Assembly (NCBI GenBank): GCA_965223115.1
Contig: OZ244982.1
Location: 496,001 to 560,000, forward strand
Origin: CBDCUI01 sp965223115
GTDB lineage: Bacteria; Pseudomonadota; Gammaproteobacteria; UBA4575
DNA length: 64,000 bases
Reading direction: 5' to 3'
Each line of letters opens with the position of its first letter. The first letter of the stretch is position 1. Of the stretch, positions 8,357 to 16,424 are shown piece after piece. Position numbers and translations under genes: made by a program. The notes under the pieces were generated by a model. It worked only from the letters and a program-made list of their open reading frames with translations. It searched no databases and was not told the DNA's origin.

Positions 8357-9862
8357 ATGTGCGGTATTGTTGGTGTGGTTGCAAACCAGGCAGTTAATCA
8401 AGATTTATATAATGCGTTATTAGTCTTGCAACATCGTGGTCAAGATGCCGCAGGTATTGTTACATACGATGATAGTCGTCTTTATCAACGTAAAGCGAAT
8501 GGCTTGGTGCGCGACGTATTCCATATTCGCCACATGGAGCGTTTAAAAGGCAATATGGGTATTGGCCATGTGCGCTATCCTACAGCAGGATCTTCGTCAT
8601 CAGCTGAAGCACAACCGTTTTACGTAAACTCACCATTTGGAATCTCACTTGGGCATAATGGCAACTTAATCAATGCGAAACAGCTAAAAAAAGAATTATT
8701 CCTAGAAGATCGTCGCCATCTCAATACTGAATCAGATTCAGAAATTTTATTAAATATATTTGCCCATGAGCTTGCTAATCAACAGTCTTTACAACTAAGG
8801 GCAGAAGAGGTTTTTGAAGCAGTAAAGGGCGTTCATAGACGTTGTAAAGGTGCTTATGCAGTTGTTGCCATGATTACGGGTAGAGGTATTGTGGCATTTC
8901 GTGACCCTAATGGCATCAGACCATTGGTGTATGGAGTACGTGAGTCGCAATTCGGAACAGAATATATGGTTGCATCCGAGAGTACTGCTCTGGATGTGTT
9001 AGGTTTTAGTTTGGTGCGTGATGTTGCGCCTGGCGAAGCAATATTTATCGATGCTAATGGAAAAATTTCCGCACAACAATGCGCAGTAAATCCTGTTCAC
9101 TCACCATGTATATTTGAGTATGTATACTTTGCACGCCCAGATTCTGTAATTGAAGATGTATTTGTGCAAAAGGCGCGTATGCGTATGGGCCAGAGTTTGG
9201 CAAAAAAAATTCTTAAGCAATGGCCTGATTATGACATTGATGTAGTTATGCCAATACCTGATACGAGTAGAACAACTGCAATTGAAATTGCCTATTTGTT
9301 AGGAGTTAAGTACAGAGAAGGGTTTATTAAAAATCGTTACATCGGGCGTACGTTTATTATGCCTGGAAATAAAATACGTAAAAAATCAGTCAGACAAAAG
9401 CTAAACCCCATTGGCTTAGAGTTTAGGGATAAAAACGTATTACTTATTGATGATTCGATTGTGCGTGGTACCACTTCGAGAGAAATAGTGCAAATGGCAA
9501 GAGATGCAGGGGCTAGAAAAGTATACTTTGCTTCCGCATCACCTCCCATTAGATATCAAAATATTTACGGCATAGACATGCCAGCGCGCAGTGAGTTGAT
9601 TGCTTACAATAAGGAAATTGATGAGATATGTGCAGAAATACAAGCAGATCGATTGATATATCAAGACCTAGATGATCTGATTTGGGCCGTGCAACAAGGC
9701 AATTTACGCCTAGAACAATTCGATACCTCTGTATTCGATGGAAATTATATAACAGGTGTTGATGATGGCTATTTTGAAAATTTAGAAATAATGCGCAGCG
9801 ATCAATCTAAGCAAGAAAGTGAAAAAGAATATGTCGGGATCGATTTACATAATAGTGTTTAA
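8357..9862 (+). CDS. purF: Amidophosphoribosyltransferase
   Basis: First committed step of purine synthesis: makes phosphoribosylamine from PRPP and glutamine. The mature nucleophile is Cys2 (MCGIVGVV), so the protein belongs to the Ntn-hydrolase type. The glutaminase domain fills about residues 1-240 and the phosphoribosyltransferase domain the rest, with the PRPP motif VLLIDDSIVRGTT near residue 360. The length of 501 is normal. It follows cvpA closely, so both are probably on one transcript. Confidence 0.97.
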   Translation: MCGIVGVVANQAVNQDLYNALLVLQHRGQDAAGIVTYDDSRLYQRKANGLVRDVFHIRHMERLKGNMGIGHVRYPTAGSSSSAEAQPFYVNSPFGISLGHNGNLINAKQLKKELFLEDRRHLNTESDSEILLNIFAHELANQQSLQLRAEEVFEAVKGVHRRCKGAYAVVAMITGRGIVAFRDPNGIRPLVYGVRESQFGTEYMVASESTALDVLGFSLVRDVAPGEAIFIDANGKISAQQCAVNPVHSPCIFEYVYFARPDSVIEDVFVQKARMRMGQSLAKKILKQWPDYDIDVVMPIPDTSRTTAIEIAYLLGVKYREGFIKNRYIGRTFIMPGNKIRKKSVRQKLNPIGLEFRDKNVLLIDDSIVRGTTSREIVQMARDAGARKVYFASASPPIRYQNIYGIDMPARSELIAYNKEIDEICAEIQADRLIYQDLDDLIWAVQQGNLRLEQFDTSVFDGNYITGVDDGYFENLEIMRSDQSKQESEKEYVGIDLHNSV

Positions 9863-9880
9863 GTATATTCATTAGCCAGC

Positions 9881-10438
9881 ATGCAAACACCTGAAGCAGC
9901 AGAACAGCTGTTTACATTATTAGATAAAGCCTGTGCACAATTCCCACAACATGCTCAATATCCAGCAGCCATCATAAAAATAAGCGAACAAAAGCTGTAT
10001 TTAATTTCGAACAGAAAAATTATTCGTGAATATCCAGTGTCCACTTCACGATATGGAATTGGACAAACTGAAGATTCTTATAAAACCCCACTTGGTGTTC
10101 ATTGTGTGCAAGAAAAAATTGGTGATGATGCAGAATTTGCTGAAATCTTTAAAGCCAGAGAACGCACACATGAGTGTGCCAAGCTTGAGTATAAAGAAGT
10201 AAGTACGGATAAAGATTGTATAACCAGCAGAATTGTCTGGCTTGCGGGATTGGAAGAAGGTGTAAATAAAGGCGCTGGTATCGATAGCTATGCAAGGTAC
10301 ATCTACATACATGGTACGCATGAAGAGGGGCTCATAGGGCAGCCAGCATCAGAAGGTTGTATTAGAATGAATAATACAGATGTGATTGATTTGTATAACC
10401 GCTTAGTGGTTTCATCATTGGTTGTTATCGAAAATTAA
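9881..10438 (+). CDS. L,D-transpeptidase (YkuD) family protein without signal peptide
   Basis: YkuD-fold proteins usually cross-link peptidoglycan or attach lipoproteins to it in the periplasm through a catalytic cysteine. Seen here: the early strand LYLISNRKIIREYPVSTS, the histidine in YIHGTHEEGLIGQ and the catalytic block SEGCIRMNNTDV near residues 158-169. The whole 185-residue protein is little more than the catalytic domain. The N-terminus MQTPEAAEQLFTLL shows no signal peptide or membrane anchor, which is odd for a wall enzyme. It sits between purF and the DUF455 gene with short gaps, so it may be in the purF transcript. Substrate unknown. Confidence 0.85.
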   Translation: MQTPEAAEQLFTLLDKACAQFPQHAQYPAAIIKISEQKLYLISNRKIIREYPVSTSRYGIGQTEDSYKTPLGVHCVQEKIGDDAEFAEIFKARERTHECAKLEYKEVSTDKDCITSRIVWLAGLEEGVNKGAGIDSYARYIYIHGTHEEGLIGQPASEGCIRMNNTDVIDLYNRLVVSSLVVIEN

Positions 10439-10457
10439 TTCTTAATTTATTTTTTTT

Positions 10458-11255
10458 ATGCAGTCTATTTTTATTGAAGCCTATCACTGTTTAATGCAGC
10501 CAGAACCTGAACTTAAATGCCAGCAGGTATTTAAACTGCGAGAAGCTTTAGAAACTAATGCAGTAAATTTAGATAAAACAAGCAGTATTGGTAAAATTGA
10601 TATTCCTGGCCGCCCCCTAAAACCTAATTTGGTTCGCCCGCGTGAAGTACCAAAACGCAGTTTAGCTACAGAGCAAGGACGTGTTGCACTGATTCATGCC
10701 ATTACACATATCGAGTTTAACGCCATTAATTTAGCATTAGACGCAATATATAGATTCCAAGAATTGCCTGAAAAATATTATCGTGATTGGTTGCAAGTAG
10801 CCCATGAAGAGGCGCAGCATTTTTCAATGTTGCGTGCAAGGTTAAAGCAATTAGGTCATGACTACGGTGATTTTGATGCACATAATGGTCTGTGGGAAAT
10901 GGCAGTGAAGACAGCGGACGATGTGGTTGCACGCATGGCATTAGTGCCAAGAGTATTAGAAGCAAGGGGATTGGATGTTACTCCAGGAATGATCTCTAGA
11001 TTAGAAAATCACGGCGATACGCCAACGGCTGATATTCTAAAAATCATATTTAAAGAAGAAATTGGTCATGTAGCGATTGGTTCACGCTGGTTTAAATATG
11101 CTTGTCAACAACAGGGGCTCGAGCCTGAGCAAACATTTCTGAAATTATTAACTAAATATTTAAATGGGGATTTACGTGGTCCATTTCAATTGCAAGCGCG
11201 TCGTCAAGCCGGGTTTTCCAATGTCGAGCTCGATGTTATTCAAGGCCTCAGGTAG
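10458..11255 (+). CDS. DUF455 family ferritin-like protein
   Basis: The family is widespread in bacteria but has no established biochemical function. The 265-residue product has the ferritin-like helical-bundle pattern: THIEFNAINLALDA, VAHEEAQHFSMLRARL and FKEEIGHVAIGSRW supply the Glu and His residues expected of a di-iron or similar metal site. Relatives of some tRNA-modifying or hydroxylating enzymes share the fold, so a redox role is possible but is inference. It lies 19 nt after the L,D-transpeptidase gene and its 3' end overlaps convergent lpxH by 8 bp. Confidence 0.85.
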   Translation: MQSIFIEAYHCLMQPEPELKCQQVFKLREALETNAVNLDKTSSIGKIDIPGRPLKPNLVRPREVPKRSLATEQGRVALIHAITHIEFNAINLALDAIYRFQELPEKYYRDWLQVAHEEAQHFSMLRARLKQLGHDYGDFDAHNGLWEMAVKTADDVVARMALVPRVLEARGLDVTPGMISRLENHGDTPTADILKIIFKEEIGHVAIGSRWFKYACQQQGLEPEQTFLKLLTKYLNGDLRGPFQLQARRQAGFSNVELDVIQGLR

Positions 11256-11970
11256 TAATCGTTTCTAATGTCATACCGTTGGGTGTACATTTGAGTACAC
11301 TGCCTTGCTCATACCAGTCGCCAAGCACAATACGCTTGTAAGAAGTATCGTTAATTGAAAAGTCATGAATGGCTGGACGGTGTGTATGGCCATGAATCAG
11401 GCATTTCACATTATGAGAGAGCATTGTTTTTTCCACAGCAGTTTGATTTACATCCATGATCTCAGGATGTTTTTCTTGCGTAGCAGAAATGCTTTTATCT
11501 CTGAGTCGTTCTGCGATTTTTAGGCGTTGTTTTGCACTTAATAGCAATAGTGTTCTTTGTATCCATTTGTTACGTGCCTTTTTGCGATAATTCTGATAGG
11601 CAACGTCATCCGTGCATAATGTGTCGCCATGCATGATTAAAGTGGGTGTGCCGTATAAATCCACTACTGTTTTTTCAGGCAGTATTTTGCAGTTTGTGTT
11701 TTTAGCAAATGTTTTGCCAATTAAGAAATCCCGATTGCCATGAATAAAATATATTGGAGTGCCAGAGTTGCTTAGATTATTTAAAGCATCGATAACAGAT
11801 TCTAAACCAATGGCTGGGTCATCATCACCAATCCAAAATTCAAATAAGTCGCCTAAAATATATAAAGCATCTGTATCTTTAATGCTTGTTAAGAAATCAC
11901 AAAAGGCCGCAACAATGTGCGGCCTTTTATTATCTAGGTGTAGATCAGAAACGAAAAGTGTTTGTGGCAT
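11248..11970 (-). CDS. lpxH: UDP-2,3-diacylglucosamine diphosphatase
   Basis: Hydrolyses UDP-2,3-diacylglucosamine to lipid X on the inner face of the cytoplasmic membrane, a step of lipid A synthesis. The 240-residue calcineurin-like phosphoesterase shows all metal-binding motifs: SDLHLD, GDLFEFWIGDD, GNRDFLIG, MHGD and HGHTHRP. It runs convergent to the DUF455 gene with an 8-bp overlap and follows the cyclophilin gene by 12 nt, so ppiA-lpxH is an operon. Confidence 0.96.
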   Translation of the reverse strand: MPQTLFVSDLHLDNKRPHIVAAFCDFLTSIKDTDALYILGDLFEFWIGDDDPAIGLESVIDALNNLSNSGTPIYFIHGNRDFLIGKTFAKNTNCKILPEKTVVDLYGTPTLIMHGDTLCTDDVAYQNYRKKARNKWIQRTLLLLSAKQRLKIAERLRDKSISATQEKHPEIMDVNQTAVEKTMLSHNVKCLIHGHTHRPAIHDFSINDTSYKRIVLGDWYEQGSVLKCTPNGMTLETITT

Positions 11971-11982
11971 TCCACCACTCTT

Positions 11983-12561
11983 TTACTCTACAACAGTAAC
12001 TTTCTCAATAATAACTGCCTCAGCAGGTACGTCTTGATAAGGGCCTTTCGTGGTAGTGGCGACATCTTTAATGGCATTGACAATATCCATACCATCCGTC
12101 ACTTTTCCAAAAACAGCATACCCCCAGCCTTGAGAAGTCTCGTTGCTGAAATTTAGAAAATCGTTATCTTTTACGTTAATAAAAAATTGTGCAGTAGCCG
12201 AGTGAGGGTCGTTTGTACGTGCCATGGCAATTGTTCCGGTGCTATTGCCAAGACCATTATTGGCTTCATTTTTAATAGGGTCATGTGTCTGTTTTTGAGA
12301 CATGTCCTCAGTAAACCCTCCGCCTTGAATCATGAAATTGGAAATCACACGGTGGAATATCGTGCCATCATAGAACCCTTCGTTAACGTAAGCTAAAAAA
12401 TTGGCAACCGTATTAGGGGCCTTTTCACCATTAAGCTCAATAGTAATCGTCCCTTTGTTAGTTTCCATTTTTACAGTAGTCATTTCTGCTTGTGCGTTTG
12501 ATATTGTCATAATGATTGTCATGAATACGATTAAGGATAATTGTTTGAATAATGTATTCAT
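11983..12561 (-). CDS. ppiA: Periplasmic cyclophilin-type peptidyl-prolyl isomerase
   Basis: Catalyses proline cis/trans isomerisation in secreted proteins. A signal peptide is clear: MNTLFKQLSLIVFMTIIMTI with cleavage predicted after SNAQA, about residue 25. The cyclophilin core follows, with the active-site FHRVISNFMIQGG, GTIAMAR and AQFFINVKDN. The signal peptide makes PpiA the better name than cytoplasmic PpiB. It is the first gene of a two-gene operon with lpxH, a pairing often seen in gammaproteobacteria. Confidence 0.92.
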   Translation of the reverse strand: MNTLFKQLSLIVFMTIIMTISNAQAEMTTVKMETNKGTITIELNGEKAPNTVANFLAYVNEGFYDGTIFHRVISNFMIQGGGFTEDMSQKQTHDPIKNEANNGLGNSTGTIAMARTNDPHSATAQFFINVKDNDFLNFSNETSQGWGYAVFGKVTDGMDIVNAIKDVATTTKGPYQDVPAEAVIIEKVTVVE

Positions 12562-12734
12562 ATTGGCTCCGTGTAGAAAAAATTGAGGCTGAATAATATC
12601 TATTTTTCAGTTGTTTGTCCGTAGTGAGGCCATGAAAGTTCATCCAATGTAATGCCATATGCCTGGTTAAGTAACAATTGACACGGAATTCAGCATAAAA
12701 TGCTTGAAATATCACTCATGTCCCTTAAGCGACA

Positions 12735-12764
12735 TTGACCTAAATCATGGCTAGAACGTATGAT
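12735..12764 (+). promoter_or_regulatory. Sigma-70 promoter of tRNA-Pro
   Basis: TTGACC (12735-12740) and TATGAT (12759-12764) are separated by 18 bp. The bases just after the -10 are GC-rich (CCGC), the discriminator type of stringently controlled stable-RNA promoters. The tRNA begins 34 nt further on. Confidence 0.65.
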
Positions 12765-12798
12765 CCGCACTCAAATTATTATCCGTACCACTCAATAT

Positions 12799-12875
12799 CG
12801 GGGCATAGCGCAGTCTGGTAGCGCATCTGCTTTGGGAGCAGAGGGTCGGGGGTTCAAATCCCTCTGCCCCGACCA
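12799..12875 (+). tRNA. tRNA-Pro (anticodon TGG)
   Basis: A 77-nt cloverleaf. The acceptor stem pairs CGGGGCA with TGCCCCG, the CCA end is encoded, the anticodon stem is TCTGC/GCAGA with loop TTTGGGA, and the T-loop is GTTCAAATC. The last 20 bases occur again 192 bp downstream. Confidence 0.97.
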
Positions 12876-13067
12876 AATTTTTAAAATAAATAACGGCTTC
12901 ACCCAAAGTGGGGCGTTATTTATTTTAAAAATGCAGGGTCGAGGGAAGTGGAATCGCCGTGGGGTTCACAAATTTGTCAGGAACAAATTTGAACATTGCG
13001 GTTTAACCGCAACGGCCCGTAGGGCGGAGCACATGGACGTGCGGAGTAAATCCCTCTGCCCCGACCA
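12876..13067 (+). repeat. tRNA-Pro-derived downstream repeat unit
   Basis: A 192-bp unit that ends with an exact 20-bp copy (13048-13067) of the tRNA-Pro 3' end (12856-12875). Inside are a long hairpin (listed separately) and a chain of small inverted repeats: two CAAATTTG palindromes near 12969 and 12984, TTGCGGTT/AACCGCAA at 12996-13012, GCCC/GGGC at 13015-13025 and GCAC/GTGC at 13029-13042. The only long frame across it also reads through the tRNA and is not credible as a protein. The layout recalls the E. coli tyrT units, each of which carries the last 19 bp of its tRNA. Confidence 0.75.
12877..12932 (+). repeat. Long perfect hairpin after tRNA-Pro
   Basis: Arms at 12877-12895 and 12914-12932 are exact reverse complements over 19 bp, with an 18-nt loop. 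The arms are AT-rich, with a T-run at the left edge and an A-run at the right, so it can act as a terminator-like or processing structure for the tRNA transcript. Confidence 0.7.
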
Positions 13068-13109
13068 ATCAATATGTAATTTAGGCTGGGGACTGCAGTT
13101 CTTTTAAAT

Positions 13110-14405
13110 ATGCTTACAAAAATTTTACCACCAGGTCCAAAAGAGGCATTTAATCTGAATGCAGATGAAGCCTCGTTTCAACTTATGGGGCGTTTGTTTG
13201 TTGAGTTTGGAGATATTGTTTGTTTGCACAACACTCGTAATGAAAAGCCCGATATCTTAATAAATCATCCGGATTATATAAAACAAGTTTTTGTAAGCGA
13301 ATATCGTAGTTTTAAAAAAGGCACAGGTTTTGATCGAGTAAAAATATTACTTGGTAACGGCTTAATTGTTAGTGATGGTGAGTTTTGGGCGCGTCAGAAG
13401 AGAATGATTCAGCCTATATTTCATAAAAACATATTGCGTCAAGTCTACGAAATCATGTGTCAGTGCAATGTAAATTTGTTGGGTAAATGGATAACTGCTG
13501 CCGGCAGTAATACGCCAATCAATGTTACAAAAGATACGTGTTATCTTGCATTAGAAATTATATTGCGTGCCCTGTTTAGTGAAGACTATGAGACTTTGTC
13601 CGATGACGGTGCGAGTCCATTTTTTATCTTGGCAGAACATACGGGTAGGGATTTGGATTTAGTCGTAAAATTTCATGCGCTTAAAAAATATGTAAAACAG
13701 TGCATGCATGATCGGCTTGAAAATGATCGATTTCCCGATGATTTTTTGTCTATGTTGATGTTGAGTGAAGATAAGGTGACGCAACAACACATGACGGAAA
13801 ATGAAGTGCTTGATGAAGTTATGACGTTGATTGTTGCCGCACATGAGACTACGGCGGCTACGGTAAATTGGGTTTGGTACTATCTATCTGAGAATCAAGA
13901 TGTGATGACTAAGGTCCTTGATGAGATTGATCCGCTTAGCGATGAGCCACTTGATTTCGAGATGTTGTCTGCTGTGCCTTATATCAAACAAGTAATCGAT
14001 GAAGCGCTACGAATATATCCTCCGGGATGGTTGTTAAGTAGAGAGGCTTTGCAAGAATTTGATTTGGGTGAATATACATTGGAACCTGGTACTAATGTTT
14101 TTGTCTCACCCTATTATATTCATCGGCATCCTGATTTTTGGCAGCGGCCTGCTGAATTTGATCCAGAACGATTTAATAAGGCTAATGTAAAGAATGTTAA
14201 TCGTTATACCTATTTTCCTTTTTCTATGGGGCAAAGGCGTTGTCCGGGAGAAATGTTTGCCTTAATTGAAATACAGATGCATATTGCGTATGTTTGCAAA
14301 CATTTGAAGTTAAAATATATTGATGAAAAACCAATTGTATTGGAGCCTTTGATTAATTTACGTTCTGAGCATGATTTTTATATGCAAGCCAGCGTTGTCG
14401 GTTGA
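13110..14405 (+). CDS. Cytochrome P450
   Basis: Heme-thiolate monooxygenase of 431 residues. All diagnostic motifs are present: the I-helix oxygen-activation motif AAHETTAA, the K-helix ExxR in EALRIYPP, the meander region FDPERF, and the heme loop FSMGQRRCPG with the ligand Cys378. There is no N-terminal membrane anchor, so it is a soluble bacterial P450 that needs a separate ferredoxin or flavodoxin system, none of which is in the window. The acyl-AMP ligase with a carrier domain follows 69 nt downstream on the same strand, which suggests that the substrate is a fatty acyl chain held on that carrier. This is inference from context. No clear ribosome site is seen. Confidence 0.95.
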   Translation: MLTKILPPGPKEAFNLNADEASFQLMGRLFVEFGDIVCLHNTRNEKPDILINHPDYIKQVFVSEYRSFKKGTGFDRVKILLGNGLIVSDGEFWARQKRMIQPIFHKNILRQVYEIMCQCNVNLLGKWITAAGSNTPINVTKDTCYLALEIILRALFSEDYETLSDDGASPFFILAEHTGRDLDLVVKFHALKKYVKQCMHDRLENDRFPDDFLSMLMLSEDKVTQQHMTENEVLDEVMTLIVAAHETTAATVNWVWYYLSENQDVMTKVLDEIDPLSDEPLDFEMLSAVPYIKQVIDEALRIYPPGWLLSREALQEFDLGEYTLEPGTNVFVSPYYIHRHPDFWQRPAEFDPERFNKANVKNVNRYTYFPFSMGQRRCPGEMFALIEIQMHIAYVCKHLKLKYIDEKPIVLEPLINLRSEHDFYMQASVVG

Positions 14406-14474
14406 TTTTATATTTTATATAGAACAAGTCCTTTCGAAAAATAATTTTACTGATTACCTTTCGGATAATTAATA

Positions 14475-16424
14475 ATGCAATTCAAAACCTTAGTTGAGGC
14501 ACTTGAAAAAAATCGTAGTGATGAACGATTTGTTGGCTTTATTGAGGGGCAAGATAAAGAAAAGTTGATCACTTTCGAATCTCTATATCAACGTAGTTTA
14601 GGGCTGCTCAACATTTTGCAAATGAGGGGAATGAGCAAAGGCGACTATTTAATATTATTTTTAAATAACAATGAGCAAATGCTGGATGTCTTTTGGGCAT
14701 GCCAGTTAGGAGGCATTATTCCGGTTCCATTGGCAGTAGGGATCAGTGACCAGCATCGCCAAAAAGTTTTTAATGTTGCGCAGCAGTTAGGCAAGGCATT
14801 CTTATACACTAATCGAAAAACTCTTCTTAAGCTGGAGGCCAGTGCGCATGACGACAATTCAAAGTCTGTTTGCCAACAGCTAGCAAATAACTCAGTGATT
14901 ACAGATGATGTTGTCGATATTACATCTCCTGGGAAACTTGCAGCTATTTATCCTGAAGATATTGCTTTTATACAATTCTCATCAGGCTCAACAGGCAGTC
15001 CTAAAGGTGTAGTGCTTAGACATCGAAATTTGATAGCTAATATCGAAGGTATTCAGGTATGTGCGGAATTCACTACTGATGATATTAGTTTAAGTTGGAT
15101 GCCGTTAACCCATGATATGGGCCTAATAGGTTTTCATTTAAATCCTGTGGTTTGCAACTATAGCCATTATATTATGCGAACAGATTTGTTTGTGCGCCGA
15201 CCGTTGTACTGGATGATTGCTACAAGTGTGAAAAAAGCTACTGTGCTGTGTTCGCCAAACTTTGGCTATAAACATTTTTTGAATGCCTATAAAAAGAAAG
15301 GCCTGGATGATTTAGATTTATCCAATGTGCGTTTAGTGTTTAATGGTGCAGAACCTATTTCTGTAAGTCTTTGTGAACAATTTACAAATGCGTTGCATCG
15401 GTTTGGCTTATCTAAACAAACCATGTTTGCTGTTTACGGTTTAGCAGAAGCAAGCCTGGCAGTCAGTTTTCCAAAGGTGGGTACAGATTTGGAAACTGTT
15501 CAAGTGCGACGAGATTCCCTTGCGATTGGTCAAACGGTCGTAATGGGCAACGATGAAAATTGTGTTTCCTTGGTGGGTGTGGGTACACCGATAAAAAATT
15601 GTAAAGTCAGAATCAGTGATGTAGAAGGTAATGAGCTGCCTATAAATACTGTAGGGCATATTCATATTGGTGGTGGCAATGTAACAGAAGAGATCATTGG
15701 TGATGATGGTTCAATATTTTATGCAGATGGTTGGGTAGATACAGGTGATTTAGGCTTTGTTTCTGCACAAGGGTTATTTATTACCGGTAGATACAAAGAA
15801 ATTTTATTTGTTAATGGACAGAACTTTTATCCCTATGACATTGAAGAGGTTTTGCAACAGCTTGATAACATAGAGCTAGGTAAAGTCGTTGTGGCGGGTG
15901 TTCCTTCTAAACGAACTGATCTTGAAGAAGTGCTGGTTTTTGTTTTACATAAAGGCGGTATGGAAGAATTTTTAACAGTGGTAAATAGAAGCAAAGCTTT
16001 GGTAAATGAACAGTTCGGAATAGAAGTGCATCAAGTGATCCCAATTAAAAAAGTACCGAAGACCACCAGTGGAAAATTACAAAGATCTGTATTAGCAGAT
16101 GAATATCTAAAAGGGGTGTACGATGAAGCCATTGCTCAGCTTGAGAAGTTGAACAATAAATCTCAAGATGTATCTGTTGCAGAACAAGGCGATGCAGTGA
16201 TTAATGCAATAAAGCAGATTTGTAAAGATGCCTTGCCTGATAAAAACTTCAGTATTCATGATAGCTTGCTAGAACTTGGTGCAAGTTCATTGGCTTTAGT
16301 TGAAATTCATACAGGGCTTGACGAGTTGTATCCGGGTAAAGTTGAGATTACCGATCTGGTCGAACACCCAACAATATTTGATTTGGCAAATTATCTGCAT
16401 GAAAAAGAGTCTTTAGTCGTATAG
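14475..16424 (+). CDS. Fatty acyl-AMP ligase fused to an acyl carrier domain
   Basis: Adenylate-forming enzyme of the FAAL type: activates a carboxylic acid with ATP and, in this family, passes it to a phosphopantetheine carrier. Seen here: the P-loop SSGSTGSPKG near residues 168-177, the YGLAEASLAVSF motif, the GYxDTGDLG-equivalent WVDTGDLGF, and the hinge GRYKEILFVNGQNFYP. The last about 75 residues form a carrier domain with LGASSLALVE, where Ser605 is the likely phosphopantetheine site. In this motif the usual Asp before that serine is Ser. The 649-residue protein lies after the P450 gene; its 3' end overlaps a convergent acyltransferase gene by 12 bp. Confidence 0.92.
   Translation: MQFKTLVEALEKNRSDERFVGFIEGQDKEKLITFESLYQRSLGLLNILQMRGMSKGDYLILFLNNNEQMLDVFWACQLGGIIPVPLAVGISDQHRQKVFNVAQQLGKAFLYTNRKTLLKLEASAHDDNSKSVCQQLANNSVITDDVVDITSPGKLAAIYPEDIAFIQFSSGSTGSPKGVVLRHRNLIANIEGIQVCAEFTTDDISLSWMPLTHDMGLIGFHLNPVVCNYSHYIMRTDLFVRRPLYWMIATSVKKATVLCSPNFGYKHFLNAYKKKGLDDLDLSNVRLVFNGAEPISVSLCEQFTNALHRFGLSKQTMFAVYGLAEASLAVSFPKVGTDLETVQVRRDSLAIGQTVVMGNDENCVSLVGVGTPIKNCKVRISDVEGNELPINTVGHIHIGGGNVTEEIIGDDGSIFYADGWVDTGDLGFVSAQGLFITGRYKEILFVNGQNFYPYDIEEVLQQLDNIELGKVVVAGVPSKRTDLEEVLVFVLHKGGMEEFLTVVNRSKALVNEQFGIEVHQVIPIKKVPKTTSGKLQRSVLADEYLKGVYDEAIAQLEKLNNKSQDVSVAEQGDAVINAIKQICKDALPDKNFSIHDSLLELGASSLALVEIHTGLDELYPGKVEITDLVEHPTIFDLANYLHEKESLVV

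Noticed and set aside
12856..13067. Integrated mobile element with attL/attR at tRNA-Pro
   Set aside because: The tRNA-end duplication is present, but only 172 bp lie between copies and no integrase or cargo is seen; a repeat unit is the simpler reading.
12760..13107. Open frame of 115 codons across tRNA-Pro and its repeat
   Set aside because: It reads through the tRNA gene and a long hairpin; the translation has no protein-like pattern.
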